Shown here piece after piece: positions 26,750 through 36,491 of a DNA stretch of 64,000 bases (position 1 is the first letter of the stretch; each line of letters begins with the position of its first letter). The translations under genes were made by a program, and so were the position numbers. The DNA is from Epiperipatus broadwayi (lineage: Eukaryota > Onychophora > Udeonychophora > Euonychophora > Peripatidae), in assembly GCA_028023455.1 (NCBI GenBank), contig JAQFVV010001063.1, forward strand, positions 55,721-119,720. Direction: 5' to 3'. The notes beneath the pieces were generated by a model, which saw only the letters and a program-made list of their open reading frames with translations, was not told where the DNA came from and did not search any database.

Positions 26750-28071
26750 TATCGTGATTGGCTGCGAGTTGGTTTCACAGTGTGTTGAAGTTTGTGTGAA
26801 GCTTTTGCATATTCTCTAGTGTTTCGTGAGCAGTTATTAGTGGATTGATTACTATCCAGCTCCATAGATATTAAGTTCGCTGCCAAGTGTTCAATCATTT
26901 CTGTTAGAGTATTGTTTTCATCTGTTTTGTCTCTTTTTGATTTATTTCTCCTTGGCCGACCAGATTTTTGGACTTCTGTTAGTGTTGTTTCTATGGGAGA
27001 GAGGCATGGGGTTAGTGACTCTAGAATATCTGTAGATGTTTTGTTTATAATTATTTGTGGCATGCTTGTTTTTGGGAAGTTGTATGTATTATTAGATATG
27101 TCTGGATTTGAGTCTGACATTTTATTGATTGATATGGCTGGTGTTTGTGATACTTCAGGTATGATTTGTGCCTGATTTTGATCCTTTTGATCAGTGCTTT
27201 CATTTAATTTATTCAAGCTATCTGTTGTAGTTTCAAGTATATTTGTGTTTTCTTCTGCATGTTTGTTTTTAGTAGCTTCATTTGTACTGTGATTATTTTC
27301 ATATTGATTGTTTGAATTGCTAGTGTTATTTTGTGTATTGCTGCTCTCTTCATGTTGGAATTGGGTGTGCTGATTATTTGGTGTCTGGCCCTGTATGAGT
27401 TGGCTATCCATGCACTGTATGGCTAGGTGACCACGCTTGCCACAGGCATAGCATTGTAGTTTCAAACCTCTTATATATAGACACAGCATAGCTTCCTGAT
27501 CTGCAATTTGTGTTGGCATAGATTCTGGGTCAATGTCTTTGTGTAATTTTAACTTAAAATCATAGCTATTGCTGTATATTGGTATTGGTGTGTCTTTGAG
27601 GTATATTGGTTGATATGCTATAACCTTGCCAAATGGATCCATCATTTTTTGAAAGTCTTGTTTCGTGTATCCAAGATATGCATTTTTTATTATTCCAGTA
27701 ATTTGGTTCTGTCGATCTTGATTGACTATAACAATCGCGTAATTGTCTAATGTTTTAATTTGGTTCAGAAATTGGTTTTTTTGACTAATGCCAAGAAATT
27801 CGATTGCAAGGTATCTGGGATTTAGATGATCTGCGATTCTTACGATCGTTTCCCACAGTTTGTTTTCAGTTATTGCTTGATATAATAAGTGTGGAAACCG
27901 ATATAGCGATATATTTGTGTCTGTGGCAGATATTACTATTGAGTTTGGTGAAAAAAATCTTTTGAATGATATATAGAGTCCCTGTGGAATCATGTTGTTA
28001 AAGTGTTCATTAATTCTTTCTAGCATATTATTGGTCCAGGGTGCAAGGGGAGGGTCTTGGTTTACCTGCAT
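26749..28071 (-). CDS. LINE ORF1 protein, gag-like with CCHC zinc knuckle
   Basis: An intact 440-residue frame. It should bind element RNA and form the ribonucleoprotein needed for target-primed reverse transcription. Residues 1-200 form a folded region, with a likely RRM-like stretch around residues 88-180 (YLAIEFLGISQ through YDFKLKLHKD). A CCHC knuckle follows at C207-X2-C210-X4-H215-X4-C220 (CYACGKRGHLAIQC). The C-terminal half is Asn/Gln/Thr/Ser-rich and low in complexity, with a basic patch SGRPRRNKSKRDK. The ATG at 28071 is the first in frame, with an in-frame TAG 12 codons upstream. The stop codon overlaps the ORF2 ATG as TAATG (26747-26751). The N-rich tail may reflect base composition. 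It is the only long intact frame in the window outside microsatellites. Confidence 0.85.
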   Translation of the reverse strand: MQVNQDPPLAPWTNNMLERINEHFNNMIPQGLYISFKRFFSPNSIVISATDTNISLYRFPHLLYQAITENKLWETIVRIADHLNPRYLAIEFLGISQKNQFLNQIKTLDNYAIVIVNQDRQNQITGIIKNAYLGYTKQDFQKMMDPFGKVIAYQPIYLKDTPIPIYSNSYDFKLKLHKDIDPESMPTQIADQEAMLCLYIRGLKLQCYACGKRGHLAIQCMDSQLIQGQTPNNQHTQFQHEESSNTQNNTSNSNNQYENNHSTNEATKNKHAEENTNILETTTDSLNKLNESTDQKDQNQAQIIPEVSQTPAISINKMSDSNPDISNNTYNFPKTSMPQIIINKTSTDILESLTPCLSPIETTLTEVQKSGRPRRNKSKRDKTDENNTLTEMIEHLAANLISMELDSNQSTNNCSRNTREYAKASHKLQHTVKPTRSQSR

Positions 28072-28176
28072 CTTTAAATCTGTTTTATGTCGTTCGGATT
28101 TGTTTTTCTAAATCATGAACTATTTTATTATTTATTGTAGTCGCGAAATTCTTTGAACTTGTTGCTTGCATGTTAG

Positions 28177-28497
<321 letters not shown>

Positions 28498-28570
28498 TGT
28501 GAATGTTGTTTTATTTATTCTAACTTGCATACTTTTGGAATAGTTATGGCCTTCAATTAAAAATAACATA
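28498..28570 (-). mobile_element. Probable 3' end of another retrotransposon
   Basis: On the minus strand the sequence TTAGAATAAATAAAACAACA leads straight into an (AAT)n/(AAC)n tail. This is the same arrangement (AATAAA, 15-20 nt, trinucleotide tail) seen at the two LINE ends at 23.3 and 23.1 kb. No coding motif is attached, so it is either a very short 5'-truncated copy or coincidental. Confidence 0.35.
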
Positions 28571-29280
28571 TTTCAATAAAAGCTAACATGATAAAAGATT
28601 ATAATCTAAGAAAGTCAGAAGTTAAGGAAAATCAGAAGCTTTCCTAAAATGCAGTGCTAAAAACTACCATCAAATGTTCAAACAAAATTGAATTGCACAC
28701 TATGGAAATACTTATAAATAATATTTATAATCACTTCTATTAAATAAATGAATCATTAAATAAAATGCTTCCTTTTCTGAAAAATTGTTATAAAAACAAC
28801 TGTGATTAGTGATAAAATATTACTAAAAAATCCAATGAAAATAGATAAAAGACAATATTATTTAGAATGAATTTCTCTCATTTTATAATATAAAAATAAA
28901 CACCCAATCAAATAAAAACAACCCTTGGAATCTAGTTTAACATTTCAACTGCTCATCTATTATCATCTCTTCTAGCAATATGTCTCCCAACTCCACTTCA
29001 GTCACTTAATTCTTTCAACAATGTCATAATAGCTGTTTTTAGCCATGCATTTTATTTTTGATATCTTCTTGTTACTTCTAACAGGCACCTCTCCATACTT
29101 TTTTGAGTGGTCTGAAGTCTCTGTATTTCTTTTCTGTTAAGTATCCATATCCTAGATTCATAAGCAACAACTGGTTAAACACAGTTATTAAAATTTTTCC
29201 CTTTCAAACAAATAGACATATTTTCTTTTAATATTAAGTTATTCCTACCAAAAATACTCCAACAAAGTTTAATTCTATTA

Positions 29281-29463
29281 TTAAATATTATCCATTATGT
29301 TTTTATTTGTAGTAATAATCTGACCAAGGTGTTTATAGTTGTTAACTTCTTCTAACTCATCTTTATCAATCTTTATTTTCATCTTTTGACAAAATCCATT
29401 GAACATTTCTTTAGTCATTTTAACATTTATCTTTAATCTTACTTTCTTATTTTCATCTGCCAA
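29281..29463 (-). pseudogene. RTE-like RT post-motif-C segment
   Basis: A 60-residue frame reading ADENKKVRLKINVKMTKEMF and then MKIKIDKDELEEVNNYKHLG, closely matching the start of the 53.1-53.5 kb fragment. It resumes the RT directly after the 144-bp insertion: the duplicated SDEN/ADEN codons lie in the target-site duplication. Confidence 0.65.
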
Positions 29464-29616
29464 TAAACATCACATGATCACAATATCTTATGATTACTCA
29501 AAGCTGTTATTCAAACAGACAAAACTCTCTATACATATTGCCATCCAGTGATTACTCTGTCTAGCACTGAGTGGCAATACATATAGAGAGTTTTGCCTGT
29601 TTGTTATTTTCATCTG
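29447..29616. mobile_element. 144-bp hairpin element with 13-bp TSD, nested in LINE
   Basis: TTATTTTCATCTG occurs at 29447-29459 and 29604-29616. The 144 bp between (29460-29603) contain a long hairpin: an arm at about 29514-29542 (CAAACAGACAAAACTCTCTA and on) pairs with about 29573-29603 around a ~30-nt loop. The left third (AAACATCACATGATCAC...CAAAGCTGTTATT) is homologous to the left half of the palindromic MITE at 48111-48209. The insert interrupts the RT frame of the RTE-like LINE and is therefore younger than it. Confidence 0.7.
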
Positions 29617-29960
29617 ATAACTCTTGCAACATTTCCTGAAACTCTGAATGATTATTTGCAAAAACAATTACATAAAATCTAGATGACTTAAATAATGTCT
29701 GCCTTACTTTTATTCTTTTAGCTTCCCATTTTAATCCACAAAATACTTCTTGTAGCACTGCTACAAAAGATTTTGGAGTTATAAAGTCATCCTGTTGTAC
29801 ATCTTTCTTAATGTTAATCTTTTTTAGTATCATTATGTAATATAATTGTCACTGTTGCATTTTTATAAATATTTTTCAGAATATGACAATATCTTTGGTC
29901 TCTATTGATCCAATGCTTTAATCACTGAAGAAATGCTTATAGAATCAAATGACTTTTCAT
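29561..29960 (-). pseudogene. RTE-like reverse transcriptase core, decayed
   Basis: Motif A is legible at about 29895-29960 as FLNYEKSFDSI in a different frame from the rest. The frame at 29561-29833 gives QQDDFITPKSFVAVLQEVF (motif B region, RQGD degraded to QQDD) and then SSRFYVIVFANN. There the catalytic F-A-D-D of motif C is missing: the sequence runs from RF directly to VIVFANN. The frame ends inside the inserted hairpin element. The RT cannot be active. Confidence 0.65.
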
Positions 29961-30762
29961 AATTTAAAAATCCAAAGTATAATGGCAATTAATACTCATT
30001 GATCCTTTATATAACTTTTCTCAATACTTGGATATGATCCATTGTACTAAAAACACTTTTAAATCCATGTAGTTCTTTTGGTTGGCTTAAATCCATAGTT
30101 TGTTGTAGATGAATTTTAATTATCTTAGTAAAAATTTTGTATAAAACTGATAAAAGGCTATCTTTTTATCACCTTTTTTGAATATTAATATTAATACTAC
30201 ATCTTTCAATCATCTGGTACATCTTTATTATTTAGACATTTGGTGTATAACTTTTCCAAAAATTTTTTATTTCTTCACCTGCTTCTTTTAAGATATTGAG
30301 TATAATTCCATTAGTACCTAGATCCTTTCCTTTCTTCAAAAATTTAATTGCATGTCTCACTCCATTTAAAATCTTGTGAAATTCAGAGTTATAATAGTTG
30401 TAGCATTGTAGAAAATAGTTTTCTTTGTTCTTTATTGTTACATAATTCTCAATAGAACTCTTCTACATATTTCATGATCTCTCTTTTTTGGAATAGTTTC
30501 ATTTTTGTTTTTTATTGCAGAAATAAGCTTCCTATCAATACCAAAATATTACTTTACACTCTTGAGACTTTAATTCTCTTCTATAGTTTTTCTTGCTAGT
30601 TCATAATTTTATTTTTTTATATCATTATTAACTTTTTTTGCACTATTAAGGATATTCAATCATTCTTAATGCATCAGTTTTATATATTTTCATATTCCTT
30701 TTTGTCTTCATAAATATTCTAGTCTCAGTAGAAATTTTACTGTTGATTGCTTTTTTTAGTGG

Positions 30763-31071
30763 CTATCTTTGTTGCAGTTTTAAAAGTGTATCAGTTATCT
30801 TCATATTAATTTGATTCAAATCTGAATCATGTTCAAAATCTGTTAATATTTGAAAATGATTTGCAAGTTCTAATTTTAATTCATTAGAATGTTTATAAAG
30901 GTTAAAAATATCAAGTGTGAATATTGTTTTTCTCAATAATTTTTGTCTTTCTAGTTTTTCATTAACATGTATCTTATATTTTACTAATAAATTATCACTT
31001 TCTGTGTTTAATTTATTAAGAACATTACGATCATGAAATACATGTTTTCTGTTAGTCAAAATATATTCCAA
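30763..31071 (-). pseudogene. RTE-like LINE linker between endonuclease and RT
   Basis: A 102-residue frame beginning MEYILTNRKHVFHDRNVLNK, matching the pattern that ends the endonuclease domain and leads to the RT in this family (IDYILTNK...SDHRLV). The SDHRL position reads SDNLL here, so the catalytic His is lost. The rest is a charged, helical linker. It is out of frame with its neighbours. Confidence 0.55.
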
Positions 31072-31313
31072 TTTTGCTGTGCCTTCATTTAGATGTTTCC
31101 ATGTTAATTTGTATTTAACACATTTGTCAAAAAAAAAATTATAATGTGAAGTTTTTCTTTTTCTGCAAACTTCACAAGTCTGTGTCCTCCCTCATTTTTA
31201 TCACTATAAACAAATTTACCTAGAGCTCTTTTATCTTTCAATTGTTTACCAATTCTAGCTTTAAAGTCTCCCATAACAGTTCTAAAATATTGTTTGTTCT
31301 GATCAAAAGTCTT

Positions 31314-31721
31314 TCATACATCCATACAAAAATCTTCTAGTATTTCATTACTATGAGAACTTGTTGAGACATAAATCTGAATTATCTCCATTTGGTATCT
31401 GCTATTAAGTTGAATAACTAATCTTGTTATTCTGTCTGATACATCATTAATCTTCACAATGTTGTTTTTCCACTTTTTATTTATAATGAATCCTATTCCA
31501 CTTGTACTTCCAATATTTGTGCCTTTGTAGTATAGTACATGTCCACTTTTTAAATGAATTGTCTCTTCACATTTTCTTCTAACTTCACAAAGTCCAATAA
31601 TGTCTGATTTAATTTGAGACAGTTCTTTTTCCAATTCTTGCAATCTTGCTTCACTTGGAAGTGATTTGCAGTTGTAAGTACCTAAATAAGAGTTTGTCAT
31701 CAAATGGCAGCCTGGGTCCAT
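31314..31721 (-). pseudogene. RTE-like endonuclease domain fragment
   Basis: A 135-residue frame containing the N-terminal half of an APE-type endonuclease. It has YLGTYNCKSL (catalytic Asn strand), SDIIGLCEVRRK (catalytic Glu strand; E-V-R-R is typical of this group), the SGIGFIINKKWKNN block and RLVIQLNSRYQMEIIQIYVS. It stops before the SDH region, and the rest of the domain lies in other frames or is lost. In the intact element this domain nicks target DNA to prime reverse transcription. Confidence 0.75.
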
Positions 31722-31745
31722 AATTAGCAGATACTAGAACCTTCT

Positions 31746-33179
31746 ACCTTGGGTGGTGACTTTACAACCTCCTTAGAATAAGAGCAATGTTTTATTTTTG
31801 TCTCTCATAATTGTAAATATCTATTAAAAAAAATAAAAAAATTTTTATTCACACACTCTGCCTTAAATAAAAAAACATATTTCAGTTAATATCTATCAGA
31901 AAACTGAAAAGAAAGATCATGGTATTTCTTGATCCTAAACTCAGAGGTAAAAGCCAATAAACTCAACATACTGAATAATGCATGTTGGTGAGCAGCTCAT
32001 TTTTATTCATATACTAAATAAATGATCACATAGTAATAACAGCTGCTAAAACAATAATGTATAGAATGAACATTAAAAATTTGCCCTGCCTGGATTCTTT
32101 AAGGCCTCCAAGAGGAATCAAAGCGTTTCGTTTCAGTTATAAGCAAGCTCTTTTCTGCAGCCATTTAGAAAGTAAATGTTTGTATATTATCAAGCTGTAT
32201 ATTTATATCATATTTAAAACAAGCATTTAATTATGTAATGGAAAACTGATTTTGTTTATTTTTACATTGATTAGAAAATTCATAGTTGTCCATAAACCAA
32301 TTACAAATGGAAAATTAAATTAGTCATTAAAAATTTCTAATGAATAGTCATTGTTGTTTTATTTTTTTTTTTCTATAAATAAATATTCAAGTTGGTGCTT
32401 TGTTTTTATTTAATATGTTTAATATTTATAATCATTGTTTATTTGCTATGTTCCTAGTTAGCTATTAAAATATATATATTGATTAATAATTCAGCAATGG
32501 TATTCTAAAAATAACCACATATGATGAGTAAACTCATTGTTGAAAATTTAAGTAAATTTGTTTTCGCATTGAGTTCAAAATTTTAATTGAGATAACTCAC
32601 GTTGCCACAATAAAATGCTATGTACTAATCTAGAGCTAACTTGAAAAAAGCTTGCTGGTATCATTGATAGCAATTTGAAATTAATTAATTGTTTTATATA
32701 TATATTGAAATTAATTAATTGTCATTATTTTTAAGAACATTTTACAATTTTGCAAATATTTACTTAATGCTTTTTTTGTTTTGTTTCTGAAAGTTCTATA
32801 GCAAGTTGTGATTTTTATTTTATGCATCTGACCTCTAATCCAATGCAATTAGGTCTTGAATTGTTGGTCAGTAAATGGATATCTAGTTATTATTAGCAAA
32901 TGAATAAATATAAAAGAAAAAATGAAAAACGCCTTTATCAATTGTTATGTAATTATCCAGTAGTCTAACTTTCTACTTCACCATTCTTCTATGTAGATAC
33001 ATATAGACGTTTGTGTTCAGAAAAGATGATCATTTAAGAATATTTGCAATTTAGTTATGTATAAATTTAATTGAATATATTTTTATAACATTATATTTTA
33101 ATATCAAATACAGTAAATTGATTTAAAATAAAATAATGAATTCCTGATTATAACTATTAAAAAATATATTAATTTTGTC
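31746..33179. other. AT-rich intergenic DNA, no gene recognised
   Basis: No open frame, RNA gene or repeat match was found. A short direct repeat (GAAATTAATTAATTGT...) lies at 32674-32725. Confidence 0.45.
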
Positions 33180-33262
33180 TAGCGTTAGTGGTTGAGAGGT
33201 TAGCACGGTTGCCTTACAAGCAGTTGTCCCAGGTTGGCGGGTTCGCGTCCCGGCTGATGCTA
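33180..33262 (+). repeat. tRNA-like SINE (tRNA-Val-like anticodon loop)
   Basis: An 83-nt tRNA-like unit. The acceptor strands TAGCGTT and GATGCTA can pair over 7 bp with two wobble pairs. An A-box-like TAGTGGTTGAG, an anticodon-like stem and loop (TTGC-CTTACAA-GCAG, anticodon position TAC) and a B-box GGGTTCGCGTCCC are all present. The T-arm to acceptor spacing is off and the variable region is long. A second diverged copy at 11882-11968 shares the same extension TGACACATG/TGATACATG. A SINE head is therefore more likely than a working tRNA gene. An A-rich tail follows. A possible short duplication ATTAATTTT flanks it. Confidence 0.6.
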
Positions 33263-35780
33263 TGACACATGAAAAAAATATGCATTAATTTTTTTTTTTT
33301 ACTTATGTTAAATTTGAAATAGTTATATTAAGTTGCCTTTTTTTCACACTAATTAATATTTTTAAAACAATTTGAATTTCTAGACTTCTTTGATAATTGA
33401 AAAATTAAAATAAAATATTTTTTTAGGAAAAGATTGTTACTTAAAATGAGCAAAATGGCTTCATTTTTAAAAATTAAGGAAATTTATTTTAAATTGTTAT
33501 ACATTATGAATAAATAAATAAATATTTTAATGCTTTATAATTAAGAATTATTTGGTTCATCCTAACTCGTTATACTTGATATTACAATATAATTCAATAT
33601 GTAATGAATTATAGTTATGTGTAGGTGGCTTATAATAAATTAATATCATTATTAAATTAATAATCGAAATAACTTCTTTTACAATTTCTTATTTTCAGTT
33701 CATTTGCTGTAAACTATTTGTTTGCTTCTAATATTATATCCTTTTAAACATCATAGAAATTTACCATATTTATTTTTTCGTTTCTACATTTTAAATTATC
33801 ATGAAGATATTTTTATATATTCACATATACATGGATTTATAATGTACACATTGCTACGAATATTTTTCTGCCTATTCATATAAATATATAATATAAAAAG
33901 TGAAACAATAAAACAATGATAATATCAATTATGCAGCTGATTTTCTTATTACATATTATTTCCTTTTTATATATCATATAAAATCTTGACAGAATTATTT
34001 TTCTCATTCCATATGTATTAATATTTTCGACATTGTAAAGCTACTATAATTCTATTAATTTATATATTAAATAATAAATTTTATACATGTATTTTTTTTA
34101 TAAATAATAATAATAAAGTATTTATTTATATAAGTATATTATTATTTTAAAATTAAATGCACACATTAAGTACATTTTTTTTTTTATTTAGTTGTAACTG
34201 TGTTCTTATTTAAAGAATTAACTTTTATACAGTAAAAAAAAAATTTAATCATGGAATAAATTTATAAATAAAGTAGTTTTATTAAGTGTTTCAATTATTC
34301 TGCTACATGCAGGGTTTTGACAGTTACTATTTACAGTGTTCAATCATAAATAGACTTGAATCTAAAAATGAGACTCCAAAAAATGAGACTCCAAGTAATA
34401 CATTGGAAGATCAAATCCAGTTGTCTTTATTTTATAGCTGGAAAATAAAATTTATTTCAGACCTCACAAAAAGTTAAATTACTTAATTCCATATAATTAA
34501 TTATTTAAAGTGATATTTTGATAGATTATCCAGAAATAGATTTTGATTACAGGCATATCATAATGGTAACCCATATGTTGGATTAGGGATAAGTTTCAAC
34601 TACTTAATATCTTTTTATGCATTTTTGTGAGGCAACATACCTTTTATTAACTAAAGAAAGAATATGTGAATGAATGGAAAATCACTGACAAAGTGTGAAT
34701 TTGAATGTGAGAGTAATATTTAATTGAATATTCAGAAACTTAATGAGAGGACTTTTTTTTTTAAAAAAAAGGCATAGTATTCTGCAAGATGATATCTTAA
34801 TGCTAAGAAAAGTATTCTTAGAACATTTATATTATAATTCTAAATACTGGAAACAGAATTCCTGAGAAGTTTGTTCTTAGAAATTATTTCAGATCTAACC
34901 TTTAATAGATAAAAGAGATAAGTTAGTCTATAAGCCAAGTAATATGAAATAGGGTTCTATTTCAGTCCTTTGTAGATGAAAAGTTGATAATACTATCTTT
35001 ATGAGATTAACTCTCCAAATGTGTATTTATTTATTTTTTAATTTTATTTAAAAAGAACCATTTTAAAACAATGTACCTGTAGCAATTTGTTATCTATATA
35101 TTCTGAACAAATGACATTCATAAAAATTGTGATCTGATTCATCTACCGAGTATTGGTTCAGCATGAAATGCACACTTTGAAAACCATTTATCTTTTTTAT
35201 GTCTTTGGTCATATGCTTCAGGAATGTGTGATGGAATAGAAGATTGAAACATATCTAAAAATATATCACCATCATCCACCTGATCCACTAATTTTAGGAT
35301 TAGCGACAGTGTGGATGAACTGCCTCCAGACATTTCTGTTTTCTTGTATGTTTTCAATATTGTCAATCCCATTCATGCCATAACATTATTTATCCATAAT
35401 TTTATTCTGTTTTATTGATATTTTATTTTGCTTTGATGTTATTGCTTAATATTTGAAAAAAAAAAAACACAAAACCAGGTGCTGAAAAAGGCTTTTTATT
35501 TATAAATTATTAATATAAATATATAATACTATGACTAAACTAAAATATATATATATAAGCAGGCTTTACTTTTGGAAGTGGAGAAAAAGAAGGAATTCGA
35601 ACTACTCAAATAAGTTAGACAATAAAATATAGTTTAATATACTGACAAATTATTATACATTTATAAATTAAGTACATTAGTATGTGCGTGAATGAGCAAG
35701 CGGTAGATAATTATATAGTGTCATTCACGCTATTATTTCTCATATGCTCTTTATTATCTAAATAATATATTACAAATAAA
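33263..35780. other. AT-rich intergenic DNA with unassigned ORF fragment
   Basis: No gene is assigned. The 77-codon frame at 35139-35372 (-) has protein-like composition (SGGSSSTLSLILKL, then KWFSKCAFHAEPILGR), but an overlapping frame also reads protein-like (NGIDNIENIQENRNVWRQF). This resembles a frameshifted LINE tail more than an exon. A 15-bp duplicated word (AATGAGACTCCAAAA/AGT) lies near 34366-34396. Confidence 0.35.
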
Positions 35781-35900
35781 CACACATCTTTGGTGGGTCC
35801 AATATTAAGATGCCAATTGAATATTAGAAAGAATTACATAATACTGCCATTAACGCTTTGATTTACGGTTCAGAAACATGGTGACTAACATATATTTTTC
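35780..35900 (+). mobile_element. Tiny LINE RT-thumb remnant
   Basis: The plus strand reads AINALIYGSETW at about 35850-35880, followed by a stop. YGSETW is a strongly recurring motif after the RT palm in RTE-like and related LINEs; the copy at 53.1-53.5 kb has LTYRSETW at the same place. Nothing else of the element is legible. Confidence 0.4.
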
Positions 35901-36304
35901 TAGGAGCGTTCTGAATTTCATTATACATATGATATAAACTATTTTCACACCATTGAGGTCGTGAAAATAAACAAAATACATTTGAAAGATTATATTTGAA
36001 TCTATGACAAAATATTTAATGAAAAATTATTTTAACAATAGTAAGACAAATTTCCCCAAGGCATATATACTCTTAAATACAGAAATAAGTTACAATGGTG
36101 GGACTGTATAAGACTGAAATAAATTTAATTAATAAAATAGAAGTAATTGGCATATATATATATTTTAAGCAGAGCACAATTTTAATATTAGAGCACTAAA
36201 AGTGGGTCATGAAGCAGGAGAAATAAATATATGAAGAAGCTTGCGGTACTGACATTATAACCAAGAAATAACAGGAAAAATCGTGCTTCTGGACAAAAGA
36301 TGAA

Positions 36305-36491
36305 GTGGATGGGCATAGTGTGTGCCATACTTAGGGATCGCCGCCAGAGGCCTTTTATATGAAGAAATGGATGGGCATAGCATGTGCCAGACTTAGGGGT
36401 CACCGCCAGGGGCCTTTTTATACAAAAAAGTGATATGCATAGCATGTGCCAAACTTACGGGATTACCGCCAGAGGCATTTTATACGGAATA
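36305..36491. repeat. Three-unit minisatellite, period ~62 bp
   Basis: Three imperfect direct repeats begin near 36305, 36366 and 36428. Each contains ATGGGCATAG-YRTGTGCCA-ACTTA-GGG-CCGCCAGRGGC and then TTTTATA. They are far GC-richer than the flanks. A GGTTCGATC word lies about 20 nt beyond the array (36509). Function unknown. Confidence 0.8.

Larger units (their letters stand above)
23285..28160 (-). mobile_element. Two-ORF non-LTR retrotransposon (LINE), Tx1-like by appearance
   Basis: The element runs from about 28160 (5') to about 23285 (3'). It has a short 5' UTR (about 90 bp), ORF1 with a CCHC knuckle, ORF2 with an APE-type endonuclease, RT and C-terminal CCHC motif, and a 3' UTR with AATAAA at 23303-23308. 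Microsatellites sit immediately outside both ends, so target-site duplications cannot be read. The gag-like ORF1 with a single CCHC, the RNase H-less ORF2 and the C-terminal block LSRPAIHNGLELHNI suggest the L1/Tx1 branch. This is an inference from memory, and an R1- or LOA-type assignment is not excluded. ORF1 is intact while ORF2 is frameshifted, so this copy is recent but cannot move autonomously. Confidence 0.85.
28930..31735 (-). mobile_element. RTE-like LINE, degenerate copy with nested insertion
   Basis: Endonuclease, linker, RT and C-terminal segments of one LINE appear in order on the minus strand from about 31735 down to about 28930. Its C-terminal part is clearly homologous to the fragment at 53.1-53.5 kb (shared MKIKIDxDELEEVNxYK). 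The element is interrupted at 29460-29603 by a 144-bp insertion with a 13-bp duplication. Frames are broken throughout. The endonuclease belongs to the type often annotated in animal genomes as craniofacial development protein 2-like, which is a retrotransposon domain. Confidence 0.75.

Noticed and set aside
26912-27175. 87-codon plus-strand frame
   Set aside because: Antisense shadow of the LINE ORF1 protein.
33180-33262. Functional tRNA-Val gene
   Set aside because: Arm spacing is off and a second diverged copy shares the 3' extension, which fits a SINE better.
35139-35372. 77-codon minus-strand frame as a host exon
   Set aside because: An overlapping frame is equally protein-like and resembles LINE tail sequence; no splice sites or domain.
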